From Parapedobacter lycopersici_A (GTDB lineage Bacteria; Bacteroidota; Bacteroidia; Sphingobacteriales; Sphingobacteriaceae), in contig NZ_JBEBRB010000062.1 of NCBI RefSeq assembly GCF_040395035.1, positions 1-14,600 on the forward strand: a DNA stretch of 14,600 bases, in the 5' to 3' direction. The position numbers were made by a program, and so were the translations under genes. Numbering within the stretch: the first letter of the stretch is position 1; each line of letters starts with the position of its first letter. Positions 1 to 8,900 of this stretch are shown in pieces. The notes beneath the pieces are model-generated. The model ran no database searches. It was not told the origin of the DNA and worked only from the letters and a program-made list of their open reading frames with translations.

Positions 1-1108
1 TTTCCCAGGCAAAACCAGCATAGAAAGTGGCCTCGTTATGCACGGGGGTTGTGAAAACCAACAGGTGGCTCTGGTCCCGGGCTTCGGTTCGGTAGTCCCG
101 GAATCCGCTGACACGCGACGGATCCATCACAATAGCCGTTCCCAGCCACGAATCATCCATAGGCTCCCAATAGCGGAACCAGCCGGCTTTGCGATCGGCA
201 TTCACCTCGCCCCGTTTATCGTGGAGCGTTATCCCCGCCACGACATTGGGGATGGGTTTATCCGCGCGGATCCGTTCCGTCACCCTGAACAGGTGGCTGC
301 CCAGGTCAAGGCTGATCCGTTTGGTTTCCATCACGGTGCGGCCGTTGGCATCCCAGGGGGCATAAGTGAGCTCGAAAATGGTTCTTAAAGGACCTTCGGC
401 GATCGTTTTGGCGCGAATGAAATGGGACGACACGAATAGCGAATCAGCTTCCCATATGCCGGTGCCACCCAACCCACGGCTGGCGCCCACCTGATACGGA
501 TCGTATCCTTCCCCGGTATCTATATGATAAGCACCTTCCCGTTCCGCATTATTTTTATACCACCTGTTGATGATGGGATAGCTGACGCGCTTCAGAAAGG
601 CGTCAATGCCGCCACCCGGCGGTCTCCTGGCATCGGCAGTAGTGTCCTGCAATCCATAAATCCGGAAGGCTACCCGGTCGTTTTCCCATGCATAGTCGTT
701 CTGCCGCTCGGGCACGAAGCGTGAGTAAGCGGCTGGGGTATCGCCAAGGACAGCCGCCGCGGCGCCACCGGTGGTTTCCAAAATAAATGTTTTTGTTTCA
801 CCCGGACCGATTGATACGAGGAATAACAGCTCGTCGGGTTCGCCATCCAGGTTATTGTCGACAGCCTGTGACCGCAGGTAGGTACGCTGATCCGATTCCC
901 GGGGCTGCACGTAACTGATGCTGTCCATAGGGATAAACCGGCGGATTTCGTCCATCGGTATGCCGACCACCTCATTAACACGGGGAATATCCAGGTGGTT
1001 GGTAACCGTGAATGACTGCGATCGCGTTGTTCCGGGCAGGCCCGCGAGTAAAAAACCAAGCAGGGCACCCAAATGTGTTGCCGGATGTTTCAGGGGATGT
1101 GTCATCAT
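1..1108 (-). CDS. DUF4861 domain-containing secreted protein (3' end cut by window edge)
   Basis: An open frame runs without a stop from ATG 1108 to the left edge, giving 369 codons. The C-terminus is missing. A second in-frame ATG follows at once (1105). Residues 1-31 look like a Sec signal peptide: basic/His N-region, hydrophobic core GALLGFLLAGL, and likely cleavage near TTRSQ. There is no lipobox, so a periplasmic or secreted soluble protein is expected. The body matches my recollection of the DUF4861 family: FTVTNHLDIPR near 33-43, DNNLDGEPDELLF near 84-96, VGASRGLGGTGIWE near 207-220, GWFRYWEPMDDSWLG near 309-323. Complete members are roughly 400 residues, so perhaps 30-60 are missing. 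The biochemical activity of this family is not known to me. It is often found in polysaccharide-utilisation loci, so a role in glycan breakdown is possible. Any such partners would lie beyond the left edge. The gene is divergent from argH. Confidence 0.8.
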   Translation of the reverse strand, partial: MMTHPLKHPATHLGALLGFLLAGLPGTTRSQSFTVTNHLDIPRVNEVVGIPMDEIRRFIPMDSISYVQPRESDQRTYLRSQAVDNNLDGEPDELLFLVSIGPGETKTFILETTGGAAAAVLGDTPAAYSRFVPERQNDYAWENDRVAFRIYGLQDTTADARRPPGGGIDAFLKRVSYPIINRWYKNNAEREGAYHIDTGEGYDPYQVGASRGLGGTGIWEADSLFVSSHFIRAKTIAEGPLRTIFELTYAPWDANGRTVMETKRISLDLGSHLFRVTERIRADKPIPNVVAGITLHDKRGEVNADRKAGWFRYWEPMDDSWLGTAIVMDPSRVSGFRDYRTEARDQSHLLVFTTPVHNEATFYAGFAWE

Positions 1109-1125
1109 AAATCGGGATTATCGGT

Positions 1126-1133
1126 TAAAGTTA
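1126..1133 (-). promoter_or_regulatory. Possible -7 element for the DUF4861 gene
   Basis: On the minus strand the sequence TAACTTTA matches the Bacteroidota -7 consensus TAnnTTTG at all but the last position. It lies about 17 nt before the ATG at 1108. I see no TTG at the expected -33 position, so this is a weak call made mainly from location. Confidence 0.25.
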
Positions 1134-1209
1134 CGCAAGAATTGGACCGCATGTCGCATTATATCGGGAAAATGACATAGAGAATTCCTATTTTTACCGT
1201 CCGTTACAG

Positions 1210-1240
1210 CGGTCTGCCACACGCAAAAGCAGGCGGACCG
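1210..1240 (+). promoter_or_regulatory. Stem-loop in the argH 5' leader
   Basis: CGGTCTGCC (1210-1218) can pair with GGCGGACCG (1232-1240), giving a 9-bp stem with one G-U pair and a 13-nt loop. It ends 18 nt before the argH ATG. An A-rich stretch follows, not a T-tract, so it is not an intrinsic terminator. It could influence access to the start codon or mRNA stability. A candidate -7 element, TATTTTTA at 1189-1196 (one mismatch to TAnnTTTG), lies just upstream and would place the hairpin inside the transcript. Its function is inferred only from position. Confidence 0.35.
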
Positions 1241-1258
1241 GCAGCTAAAAGCAAAAAA

Positions 1259-2590
1259 ATGAAAATCTGGCAAAAGAATACGGATGTAAACCAATTGGTG
1301 GAAACATTTACGGTGGGCAACGACCGCGTGCTTGACCTGCAGCTGGCTGAGGCCGACGTGCTGGGTTCGCTGGCACACACCCGGATGCTTCATCGGATCG
1401 GGCTGCTGGGTGATGACGACCTCGATGCGGTGCAGCAGGGGCTGAAGGCGATATACCGCGAAGTAAAGGCGGGCGAGTTTACCATAGACGACCATGTGGA
1501 GGACGTACATTCGCAGGTGGAGCTTCTGCTGACCAAACGCGTTGGCGACGCCGGAAAAAAAATCCATAGCGGCCGCTCCCGTAACGATCAGGTGCTGGTA
1601 GACCTGAAGCTGTTTTTCCGCATGGAGATCGAGAAACTGGTGGGCAACATGCAGGCATTGTTTACACAGCTTATTCACCTGAGCGATACACATAAAGCCG
1701 TATTGTTGCCCGGTTATACACACCTGCAGATTGCCATGCCGTCGTCGTTCGGGTTGTGGTTCGGCGCCTATGCGGAAAGCCTTGTGGACGACCTGGAGAT
1801 GGTGCATGCCGCGTGGAACGTGTGCAACAAAAACCCATTGGGTTCGGCCGCAGGCTATGGTTCTTCCTTTCCGCTCGACCGTAAAATGACCACGGAACTG
1901 CTGGGTTTTGCTGACCTGAATTACAACGTGGTGTATGCGCAGATGGGGCGCGGCAAGACGGAACGGCTGTTGGCCCAGGCCATGAGTGCTGTTGCGGCTA
2001 CGCTGGCCAAACTGGCCATGGATGTCTGCCTGTACATGAACCAGAATTTCGGGTTCATTTCCTTTCCGGACCACCTCACAACCGGATCGAGTATTATGCC
2101 GCATAAGAAAAACCCGGATGTGTTTGAGCTTGTCCGCGGGCGGTGCAACAAGATCCAGGCGTTGCCCAACGAGATCGCATTGATGACGGCCAACCTGCCG
2201 TCGGGCTATCACCGTGATCTCCAGTTACTGAAGGAAAACCTGTTCCCGGCATTCCGCTCGCTGAATGAATGCCTGGAAATCACGGTATTTATGCTGGACC
2301 ATATCCGGATCAATGAGCGGATTCTGGATGACCCGAAGTACGATTACCTATTCAGTGTGGAAGTGGTTAATGAAGAGGTGCTCAAGGGCGTGCCTTTCCG
2401 CGAAGCATACCGGAATATCGGGCTGGCCATCGAGAACGGTACCTACAAACCGCAGAAAGCGGTAAACCATACACACGAGGGCAGCATAGGCAACCTTTGC
2501 AACGATGCGATCACGTCGGCTTTTGACCGCGTGGCAGGATCGTTCCGTTTCGGGGAGGTGAATGCGGCCCTGGACCGCCTTATCCAGTGA
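1259..2590 (+). CDS. argH: Argininosuccinate lyase
   Basis: Cleaves argininosuccinate to arginine and fumarate, the last step of arginine synthesis. It is a cytoplasmic homotetramer of the fumarase/aspartase superfamily. Its 443 residues are close to the usual ~450-460. Visible motifs: HSGRSRNDQ (103-111), PGYTHLQ (151-157) with the conserved His155, GSAAGYGSSFPLDR (195-208), and the family signature GSSIMPHKKNPD (276-287), whose mobile loop carries the catalytic Ser (277/278). The sequence resembles the Bacteroidota type of ArgH. The ATG is preceded by an A-rich tract with no clear Shine-Dalgarno, normal for this phylum. No other arg gene is in the window, so argH here is not part of an arg cluster. 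It is divergent from the DUF4861 gene. The ABC-F gene 137 nt downstream has its own promoter, and no terminator is visible between them. Confidence 0.96.
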   Translation: MKIWQKNTDVNQLVETFTVGNDRVLDLQLAEADVLGSLAHTRMLHRIGLLGDDDLDAVQQGLKAIYREVKAGEFTIDDHVEDVHSQVELLLTKRVGDAGKKIHSGRSRNDQVLVDLKLFFRMEIEKLVGNMQALFTQLIHLSDTHKAVLLPGYTHLQIAMPSSFGLWFGAYAESLVDDLEMVHAAWNVCNKNPLGSAAGYGSSFPLDRKMTTELLGFADLNYNVVYAQMGRGKTERLLAQAMSAVAATLAKLAMDVCLYMNQNFGFISFPDHLTTGSSIMPHKKNPDVFELVRGRCNKIQALPNEIALMTANLPSGYHRDLQLLKENLFPAFRSLNECLEITVFMLDHIRINERILDDPKYDYLFSVEVVNEEVLKGVPFREAYRNIGLAIENGTYKPQKAVNHTHEGSIGNLCNDAITSAFDRVAGSFRFGEVNAALDRLIQ

Positions 2591-2608
2591 TGTTTTCCGT
2601 AAAATTTG

Positions 2609-2616
2609 TATATTTG
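2609..2616 (+). promoter_or_regulatory. -7 promoter element for the ABC-F gene
   Basis: TATATTTG is an exact match to the Bacteroidota -7 consensus TAnnTTTG and is followed by C, as is common. It lies 18 nt after the argH stop and 111 nt before the ABC-F ATG. Transcription would start near 2620, giving a leader of about 105 nt. The -33 TTG is not clear at 19-21 nt upstream, so the call rests on the -7 match and its location. Confidence 0.6.
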
Positions 2617-2670
2617 CAACCGCAATAATTAAGTCTATATGTAAGCAATCATTTCTTTCGGACAAAATCC

Positions 2671-2697
2671 GGTGGCGGGAAGCGTTTCCCTTCCATC
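2671..2697 (+). promoter_or_regulatory. Hairpin in the ABC-F 5' leader
   Basis: The upper stem GGGAA (2677-2681) pairs with TTCCC (2686-2690) around a GCGT loop. The lower stem GGTGG (2671-2675) pairs with CCATC (2693-2697) with one G-U pair, across a small 1x2 internal loop. It lies 30 nt before the ATG. The bases after it are not T-rich, so it is not a standard terminator. A minimal start-stop pair, ATG TAA (2639-2644), sits upstream of it in the leader. Leader-based control is known for some antibiotic-responsive ABC-F genes, but here the function is only inferred. Confidence 0.35.
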
Positions 2698-2727
2698 AGT
2701 TGTTGACCCCTTCACAGGAAAGAAATT

Positions 2728-4320
2728 ATGCTTACATTACAACACATTACCTATTTACATCCCGATAAAACGCTGCTGTTTGATGACATCAGCCTTTCGA
2801 TAAATCACCGCGAAAAAGTCGCCCTCATTGGCAATAATGGCTGCGGCAAGTCGACCCTGCTCAAAATCATTGCCGGTGAACTGCAGCCTGCCGGCGGTCA
2901 GCTGGACCGGGGCGGACCGTTGTATTATGTGCCGCAGGTATTCGGGCAGTACAATGAGCAGACGGTTGCCCAGTCCCTGGGTATCGCCGACAAGTGGAAC
3001 GCCCTGAACGAAATTCTCAATGGCAACGTATCAGAAACGAACCTGGAACTGCTGGACGATGACTGGACGATCGAGGAGCGCTGCGCGGAGGCCCTGCAGC
3101 ATTGGCAGCTGGACCGGCTCGACCTCGCCGCAAAAATGGAAACGTTGAGCGGCGGTCAGAAAACGCGGGTTTTCCTCGCGGGGATTTTCATCCATCGGCC
3201 ACAGCTTATCTTATTGGACGAACCGAGCAACCACCTGGATATGGACGGAAGGCAGTTGTTGTATGACTTTATCTGCAATACGTCAAACACCCTGCTGGTG
3301 GTCAGCCACGACCGTAAATTACTGAATCTGCTGGACCCGGTAATGGAATTGCACCGGAACGGGGTTACGGTGTACGGCGGAAATTACGACGCCTACGCCG
3401 AGCAGAAACAGCTGGCTAGCGAGGCGCTGAACCAGGACATCAGGAACAGGGAAAAAGCCCTGCGGAAAGCGAAGGAAAAGGAGCGGGAAACGCTGGAGCG
3501 GCAGCAGAAACTGGATGCCCGCGGAAAACAGAAGCATGAAAAGGCGGGCGTTGCCCGGATCATGATGAACACCCTGCGCAACCACGCCGAAAGCAGCACG
3601 GCGAAAATCAAGGGTGTGCATGCCGAAAAAATCGGAAATCTTTCGCAGGAACTCCACGAGCTGCGGGCAACGATGCCCGATACCGATAGGATGAAGATCG
3701 GGTTTGACGGCTCGGCATTGCACCGCGGCAAGCGGCTGTTTGCCGCTACGGGTGTGAACGTCAGTTATCAGGATGTTCCGATCTGGAACACTCCCCTCAC
3801 ATTCCAGCTGGCCAGCGGCGAACGGGTTGCACTGAAAGGGGCGAATGGTTCGGGCAAAACGACACTAATTAAGCTGGTCCTCGGTGATCTGGAGCCGGCA
3901 TCCGGAACCGTTTACCGGGCAGCCGGCCATACGGTATATGTTGATCAGGATTACTCCCTGATTGACAACCGGCTGAGTGTATACGAACAGGCACAGCGGT
4001 TTAATACCGGAGCGCTGCAGGAGCATGAAATAAAAACAAGGCTTAGCCGGTTGCTTTTTCCGGAGGAGGACTGGAATAAACCCTGTAGCGCATTAAGCGG
4101 CGGAGAAAAAATGCGGCTGACGCTCTGCTGCCTGACCATCCAGCGGCTTTCACCCGATATCATCGTGCTGGACGAGCCCACCAATAACCTGGATATCCAA
4201 AGCGTTGAAATACTGGTTTCCGCTATTAACGCCTACCAGGGAACCCTGATCGTGGTGTCACACGACGACTATTTCATCGAACAGCTCCGTACGGACCGGG
4301 TTATTGCCCTTGAAATGTAA
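2728..4320 (+). CDS. ABC-F family ATPase (ribosome-associated, not a transporter)
   Basis: The 530 residues hold two nucleotide-binding domains and no membrane segment, the layout of soluble ABC-F proteins that act on ribosomes. NBD1: Walker A GNNGCGKST (35-43), signature LSGGQ (140-144), Walker B LILLDEPSNHLD (160-171), H-loop SHD (193-195). A charged, helix-prone linker (about 225-315, rich in K/R/E/Q) is the P-site tRNA-interaction region in this family. NBD2: Walker A GANGSGKTT (371-379), signature LSGGE (457-461), Walker B IIVLDEPTNNLD (478-489), SHD (511-513). Both sites therefore look able to hydrolyse ATP. The stretch between the NBD1 Q-loop (about residue 70) and its signature is short, so a large EttA-type arm seems absent. 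An AGGAAAG at 2716-2722 is a plausible Shine-Dalgarno, 8 nt from its AGGA core to the ATG. It could be a housekeeping translation factor or an antibiotic-protection protein. The sequence alone does not decide, so no gene symbol is given. Confidence 0.93.
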   Translation: MLTLQHITYLHPDKTLLFDDISLSINHREKVALIGNNGCGKSTLLKIIAGELQPAGGQLDRGGPLYYVPQVFGQYNEQTVAQSLGIADKWNALNEILNGNVSETNLELLDDDWTIEERCAEALQHWQLDRLDLAAKMETLSGGQKTRVFLAGIFIHRPQLILLDEPSNHLDMDGRQLLYDFICNTSNTLLVVSHDRKLLNLLDPVMELHRNGVTVYGGNYDAYAEQKQLASEALNQDIRNREKALRKAKEKERETLERQQKLDARGKQKHEKAGVARIMMNTLRNHAESSTAKIKGVHAEKIGNLSQELHELRATMPDTDRMKIGFDGSALHRGKRLFAATGVNVSYQDVPIWNTPLTFQLASGERVALKGANGSGKTTLIKLVLGDLEPASGTVYRAAGHTVYVDQDYSLIDNRLSVYEQAQRFNTGALQEHEIKTRLSRLLFPEEDWNKPCSALSGGEKMRLTLCCLTIQRLSPDIIVLDEPTNNLDIQSVEILVSAINAYQGTLIVVSHDDYFIEQLRTDRVIALEM

Positions 4321-4340
4321 TGGGGGCAGTTCTTGATTTT

Positions 4341-4357
4341 TTAACATGTCTTAACAT
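4341..4357. repeat. Tandem TTAACAT direct repeat, 10-bp period
   Basis: Two copies of TTAACAT (4341-4347 and 4351-4357) are separated by GTC, so they recur every 10 bp, one helical turn. This spacing is typical of direct-repeat sites bound by OmpR/PhoB-type response regulators. Here it lies in the 3' intergenic stretch between the convergent ABC-F and susD genes, 20 nt after the ABC-F stop. The regulator role is inference. Confidence 0.35.
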
Positions 4358-4429
4358 TTCGGAGCAAATTGAGGCATGTAATTTGATCATTTATCCGTAT
4401 CATATTTAGGTTTATAATTGGTTAGTTAG

Positions 4430-4462
4430 AAAAGCCCTGATCCTCCCCGTTTCAGGGCTTTT
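4430..4462. terminator. Bidirectional intrinsic terminator between ABC-F and susD
   Basis: A perfect 11-bp stem, AAAAGCCCTGA (4430-4440) with TCAGGGCTTTT (4452-4462), encloses an 11-nt loop. On the plus strand it continues into a T-rich run (TTTTCATTTTT), and the A-tract on the left gives a shorter T-run for the minus strand. It lies 9 nt beyond the susD stop and 109 nt beyond the ABC-F stop, so it can end both convergent transcripts. Confidence 0.88.
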
Positions 4463-4471
4463 CATTTTTAA

Positions 4472-5971
4472 TCAGTTTTTATCCCACCATACCCGCGATA
4501 AAAAGGAGTCGCCATCGGAAAGCCTGCTCACCGCCGCGGCATAATTAGCTGAATTCAACTCTGCCTCTTCTGCGGAATAAATTCCTCTCCGGGGGATTTC
4601 GCCGTTGGTGGAACCTGGGTTTGGCCCGGGGGTAAGCCTGGGATAGCCGGTCCGGCGCCATTCGGCAAATGCTTCCATGTTTCGGCCAAAGAGATGTATC
4701 CACTTCTGGACGGCAATTTTTTCCATCTTCTGCTCGCTTGTCAGTCCGGTAAAGCTAAGCACATCCCCCTCGTAGTCAGCCGGAACAACGGAGAGGTTGT
4801 AGGGCGGTAACGCAAATGCGGCTTTTACCCCTTCCAAAAAGAAAGGATGGGCATCGGCTTCGGTGGCACCCCAACCTAACAGCGCCGCCTCTGCCTTATA
4901 GAAACAGATGTCTGAATAAGTCATGGCGTAGCTCGGGATCGGTGGGAATGTCCGGCTGAACCAGGTGTCGGTATTCGGCGTTGAATAGTTTGCCCGGATC
5001 AGCTGGGAAAGCTGGTCGTCGGTCAATGCGACACCGATACCTTGGTATACCTGATTGCCATTGATGGTAACCGGTTCGGCCAATAAGGGCAAGCGGGGAT
5101 CATCGTAAGCTTTCAGCTGGTCGATTAACGTATTGGCCAGGTACCTGAGGTCCGAGCTGCCGGTTATCGACTGGCGGAGGATGGGATTCTGGTTTTCCGC
5201 CTGGGCATCATTAAATGTAGGTATGGCTGCATTATCCTCGTTGGAAGCAAAAAGCCCGTAGTCGGATCCCATCGCCTCCTCAACGGTCTGTTGTGCCAAT
5301 TCCGGATTGGCATAGCGGATACGCATCCCCAGCCGAAGCTTAAGCGAATTGCCGAATTTTTTCCATTTATCAATATCACCGCCGTAAAAAAAGTCGGATG
5401 AGCCATACGACTGATCGCCCACGGTCAGGCTGGCCAGTGCGGTATTCAGGCGGTCAATCAAGGCCGGATAAATGGCTTCCTGCGGATCAAACTTCGGTGT
5501 ACGGTTGATTTCCGTGTGGGACCGGGTGACCTCCGAGAAGGGAATGTCGCCGAATAGATCGGTCAGCCGCTGGTAAAGGTACACTTCATAGATGGATGCA
5601 ATAGCCAGTTTGCTGCGGCCGGCGGGTTCGTTTTCCAAACCCGCAAGTTCTTCCCTGATCTGGATGATATTGCGTAGTAATACATAGTGCTGTGACCAGA
5701 TCAGGTTTTCCGGCCCTTCGAAATAACGGGAAACAGGCACTACCGGCCCTCCGGCCCAATGCTGAACCCATGAACCGAATTTATTGTTCGGCACTTCACC
5801 GGATTCCTGGAATGTGCCATCACGCAGTATGCGGGAGAATAACAATCCCGGATCAACGGCGGTGACGGACGTTGGCGGTGTATTGATCCTTTCAAAGTCC
5901 TTGGTGCACGACGATATAACGCCGGCGATCACCCCGATATAGATAAGCTTGGTTAAAAAACACGTTTTCAT
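4472..5971 (-). CDS. SusD/RagB-family outer-membrane lipoprotein (SusD-like_2 type)
   Basis: This is the surface ligand-binding lipoprotein that forms the lid of a SusC barrel. The 499 residues begin with a lipoprotein signal peptide (hydrophobic core YIGVIAGVI, lipobox ISSC with Cys22 as lipidated residue). It is followed by TKDFE, an acidic/lysine stretch like the Bacteroidota lipoprotein export signal that sends lipoproteins to the cell surface. Family features include YLYQRLTDLFGDIPFSE (about 151-167), a DPRLPLLAEP segment, the AEAALLGWG helix and the C-terminal EAFAEWRRTGYPRL. These fit the SusD-like_2 branch of the SusD/RagB superfamily. It begins 11 nt after susC, so the two are surely co-transcribed, and the terminator at 4430-4462 ends the operon. 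The ligand cannot be read from sequence. Glycans are most common for this superfamily, but RagB-type proteins bind peptides. Confidence 0.93.
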   Translation of the reverse strand: MKTCFLTKLIYIGVIAGVISSCTKDFERINTPPTSVTAVDPGLLFSRILRDGTFQESGEVPNNKFGSWVQHWAGGPVVPVSRYFEGPENLIWSQHYVLLRNIIQIREELAGLENEPAGRSKLAIASIYEVYLYQRLTDLFGDIPFSEVTRSHTEINRTPKFDPQEAIYPALIDRLNTALASLTVGDQSYGSSDFFYGGDIDKWKKFGNSLKLRLGMRIRYANPELAQQTVEEAMGSDYGLFASNEDNAAIPTFNDAQAENQNPILRQSITGSSDLRYLANTLIDQLKAYDDPRLPLLAEPVTINGNQVYQGIGVALTDDQLSQLIRANYSTPNTDTWFSRTFPPIPSYAMTYSDICFYKAEAALLGWGATEADAHPFFLEGVKAAFALPPYNLSVVPADYEGDVLSFTGLTSEQKMEKIAVQKWIHLFGRNMEAFAEWRRTGYPRLTPGPNPGSTNGEIPRRGIYSAEEAELNSANYAAAVSRLSDGDSFLSRVWWDKN

Positions 5972-5982
5972 AATTTGTAATC

Positions 5983-8900
5983 TTAAAATCCTACGGATAA
6001 GTTAACGCCGAAATTGCGCATCATGGGTAGCGACGTGGATTCGATACCGATAGACGAATTATCGACATTGAAAGCCGCCCCTTCGGGAGAAAAACCATCT
6101 GTTTTGCGTTGGAAATAAAACAGGTTTCTTCCATAAACCCCCAATCTGGCGGATTTAACAACCTTATTCGGCAACAGCCTCGCGGGCAATTGATAAGTGA
6201 GGTTTATTTCGCGCATGGCGATGTAACTCATGTCGTTGATCATCTCCTCGGATACCATCACCTCTTTGTCGCTGGCTACCATGTTCCAGTAGTCCTGCGC
6301 CGCAACCGGCCTGCTGTTTTTTACACCGCTGTTTACCCATTGCCCCGAGCCGTCCCGGCTGGCCACGTATCCATCAGCCACATACGTGCCGTCGCGTCCC
6401 GGAAGCGTTTTGTTTGTCGTGCCGTAGATTATCTGTTCGCGGTTCGACTGGGAAAAGATGACTCCACCCTGGCGGATATCCACCAATGCATAAAGACTGA
6501 GTCCTTTATACCTGAACGTATTGCCGAAGCCGCCGAGCCAGTCCGGCTGTGCATTACCCAGATCGGTTTCCACACGGCCGGTTGTGCGTAACGGGAGCCC
6601 GGTATCCGGATCGATAAGCCGGTTGCCCGCTTCGTCCTTGATCCAGGCAAACTGCGTTCCGATCAGCTGTCCAAATGGTTTGCCCACCTCGGCGACCACA
6701 TTAATACCCCTGTCGGTTGCCAGCAGGAATGTCTCGACTCCCGGATACAATGATTCGACCTTATTCCGGTTCCGGTTAAAGTTGAATACCGTATTCCACT
6801 CAAAACCTGATTCCGTCCGGATGGGGGTAGCGCTCAGCATAAATTCAAATCCTTTATTGCTGATTTCACCGGCGTTAATGCGGTTGCGAACGAACAGGCT
6901 CGAGGGTGAAATCGGCACGTCAAGGATCTGGTTTTTCGTATTTGCCTCATAATAGGTGAAGGACAGGGCCAGTCGGTTCCGCAGGAAATTTACGTCGGCC
7001 CCTACTTCAACAGAGGTTGTCAGTTCATTTTTTAAATTGGGATCGGGTATGATCTCGGTATAGGATGCCATCGGTACCCCACCGTGTGTATACTGACTTA
7101 AGCTGTATGTTCCGGTTAACTGATAGGGGTTGCCCGAACTTCCGGCCTGAGCCCACGATCCGCGGATTTTTAAGTAAGATAGTACATCCGATTGCCATTT
7201 GAAGGCATCCGACAGCACCAGACTGGTGCTTACTGAAGGATAGAAAAAGGAATTGTTGTCCTTCGAAAGGGTGGATGACCAGTCATTTCTTGCGGAGAAA
7301 TCAACAAACCAGTAATCCCGGTAGCTGAACTGTCCGGAAAGATAAGCTGAATTGATCTGCGATTCGATTAAATTGAACAGGTACGAGTTGGTCGTCGTGT
7401 TATTGATCACGAATAACGAGGGTACAATAAACTGGTTCCCCGTATTTCCGGTTAGCCGAAGGTAACGGCTCTGGTGGCTGCCGCCGACGTTGAAGTTCAG
7501 TTTTATGTCGTCGGACACCTCAAAATTGGATGTGGCAAGGATATCGTAGTTGTTTTCGCGGGAACGGATAACCTCTTCCCGGATATCGCCCTGTCGGTTC
7601 AGGCTTTGGTAGGTGCCGATGGGCCGGTACCGGAACCGCTGGTCCGTATAAAAATCGGTGCCTCCTGTCGCCGTTACCGTAAGCCAGGGCGCAAATGTAT
7701 ACGACAGGCGTAATAGCCCGATGAGGCGATCCCGTCTATCCTCGTTGTGGTTCTCGTTCACGGTCCAGTACGGGTTGGCAGTTGAACTGTTTGTCGCATA
7801 TGTTTTCTCAAGCCCTTCGAACACATTGGAAAAACCGAGTTGCCGCTGCACTTCTTCGGCGGTCCATTTATATTGCGACATGATGCGATTGCTCAGGCTC
7901 CGCGGCTGGCTGATCAGTAAATACGCCGGGTTGTCGGCCGCATCGGATAGGGTTGGCCTGTTTTCCGCGTTTTGAATAATGTAATTCGCCTTTAAATCGA
8001 CCTGGAACTTGTCGGTGATTTTACCCTGGGTACGTAAACTGAAATTGTTCCGGTTTAGCGTATTCGTTGGAATGTAACCATTAACATGCGTGTTGGCGTA
8101 TGAGAAGCGATAGTTTAGCCGATCGTTACCGCCGTCTACACTGAGGTTATTAATAAATTGCTTTTCGGTCTGGAAGAATGATTCGTACGTATCGGGCTGC
8201 GGGGTGAGGTTTAGGATGTTTCCATATTGATCTTCATAAGGCTGGCCTTCCATCCGTGCACCCCAGCTTGCGCGTGCGGTACGGTCGCGGCCGGCACTCA
8301 TTTTGGGCATACCCTCAAATCCTCCGGCGATGGCTTCGGCCATGGAAATGATGCTTCCATCTGCTTTGCGGAAATGGGTAAAAGTGCCGTTGAGCCCCTG
8401 CCCGTATTCGTTCTGGAAATCCGGCAGGATCAACGCGTTGCCTATCGCATAGTCTGTACTGTAGTTAATGCTTGTCCGCCCCGCACTTCCGGACTTTGTG
8501 GTGATCAGGATGACGCCGTTACTACCGCGTTGGCCGTATAACGCGGCGGCATTCGGCCCCTTTAATATGGACATGCTTTCAATGTCATCTGGATTGATGT
8601 TGCCGATACCATCGCCGTAATCTGTACCGCCCCATTGGCTGGCCGGCGAAAGATTTTGGTTGTCGATAGGTACCCCATCCACCACGTAAAGCGGCTGGCT
8701 GTTTCCGATGAGCGAATTATTACCCCGAATCACCACCTTGGCCGAGCCTCCTGCTCCAGAGGCGGCGCGGCTGACCCGTACTCCGGCAACTTTGCCGGAT
8801 AGTGCGTTCGCCACATTTGTCTCTTTTCCCTGCATGAGTTCCTCACCTTTGATATCGGCAACGGTATATCCCAGTGCTTTTTTTCCGCGCTTGATGCCCA

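Noticed and set aside
1118..2212. 364-codon open frame on the minus strand opposite argH
   Set aside because: It lies wholly antisense to a certain argH, and its His/Gln/Val-rich product shows no recognisable domain. It is a shadow frame caused by the codon bias of argH.
2671..2697. Leader hairpin of ABC-F as an intrinsic terminator for argH
   Set aside because: No T-tract follows the stem, so it is reported as a leader structure instead.
2562..2768. 68-codon plus-strand frame bridging argH and the ABC-F gene
   Set aside because: It overlaps the end of argH and the start of ABC-F in other frames, crosses the promoter and has no recognisable product.
3319..3731. Two overlapping minus-strand frames of 112-134 codons opposite the ABC-F linker
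   Set aside because: They arise from the Lys/Glu/Arg-rich linker read backwards (Phe/Leu/Ser-rich), and the sense gene is intact.
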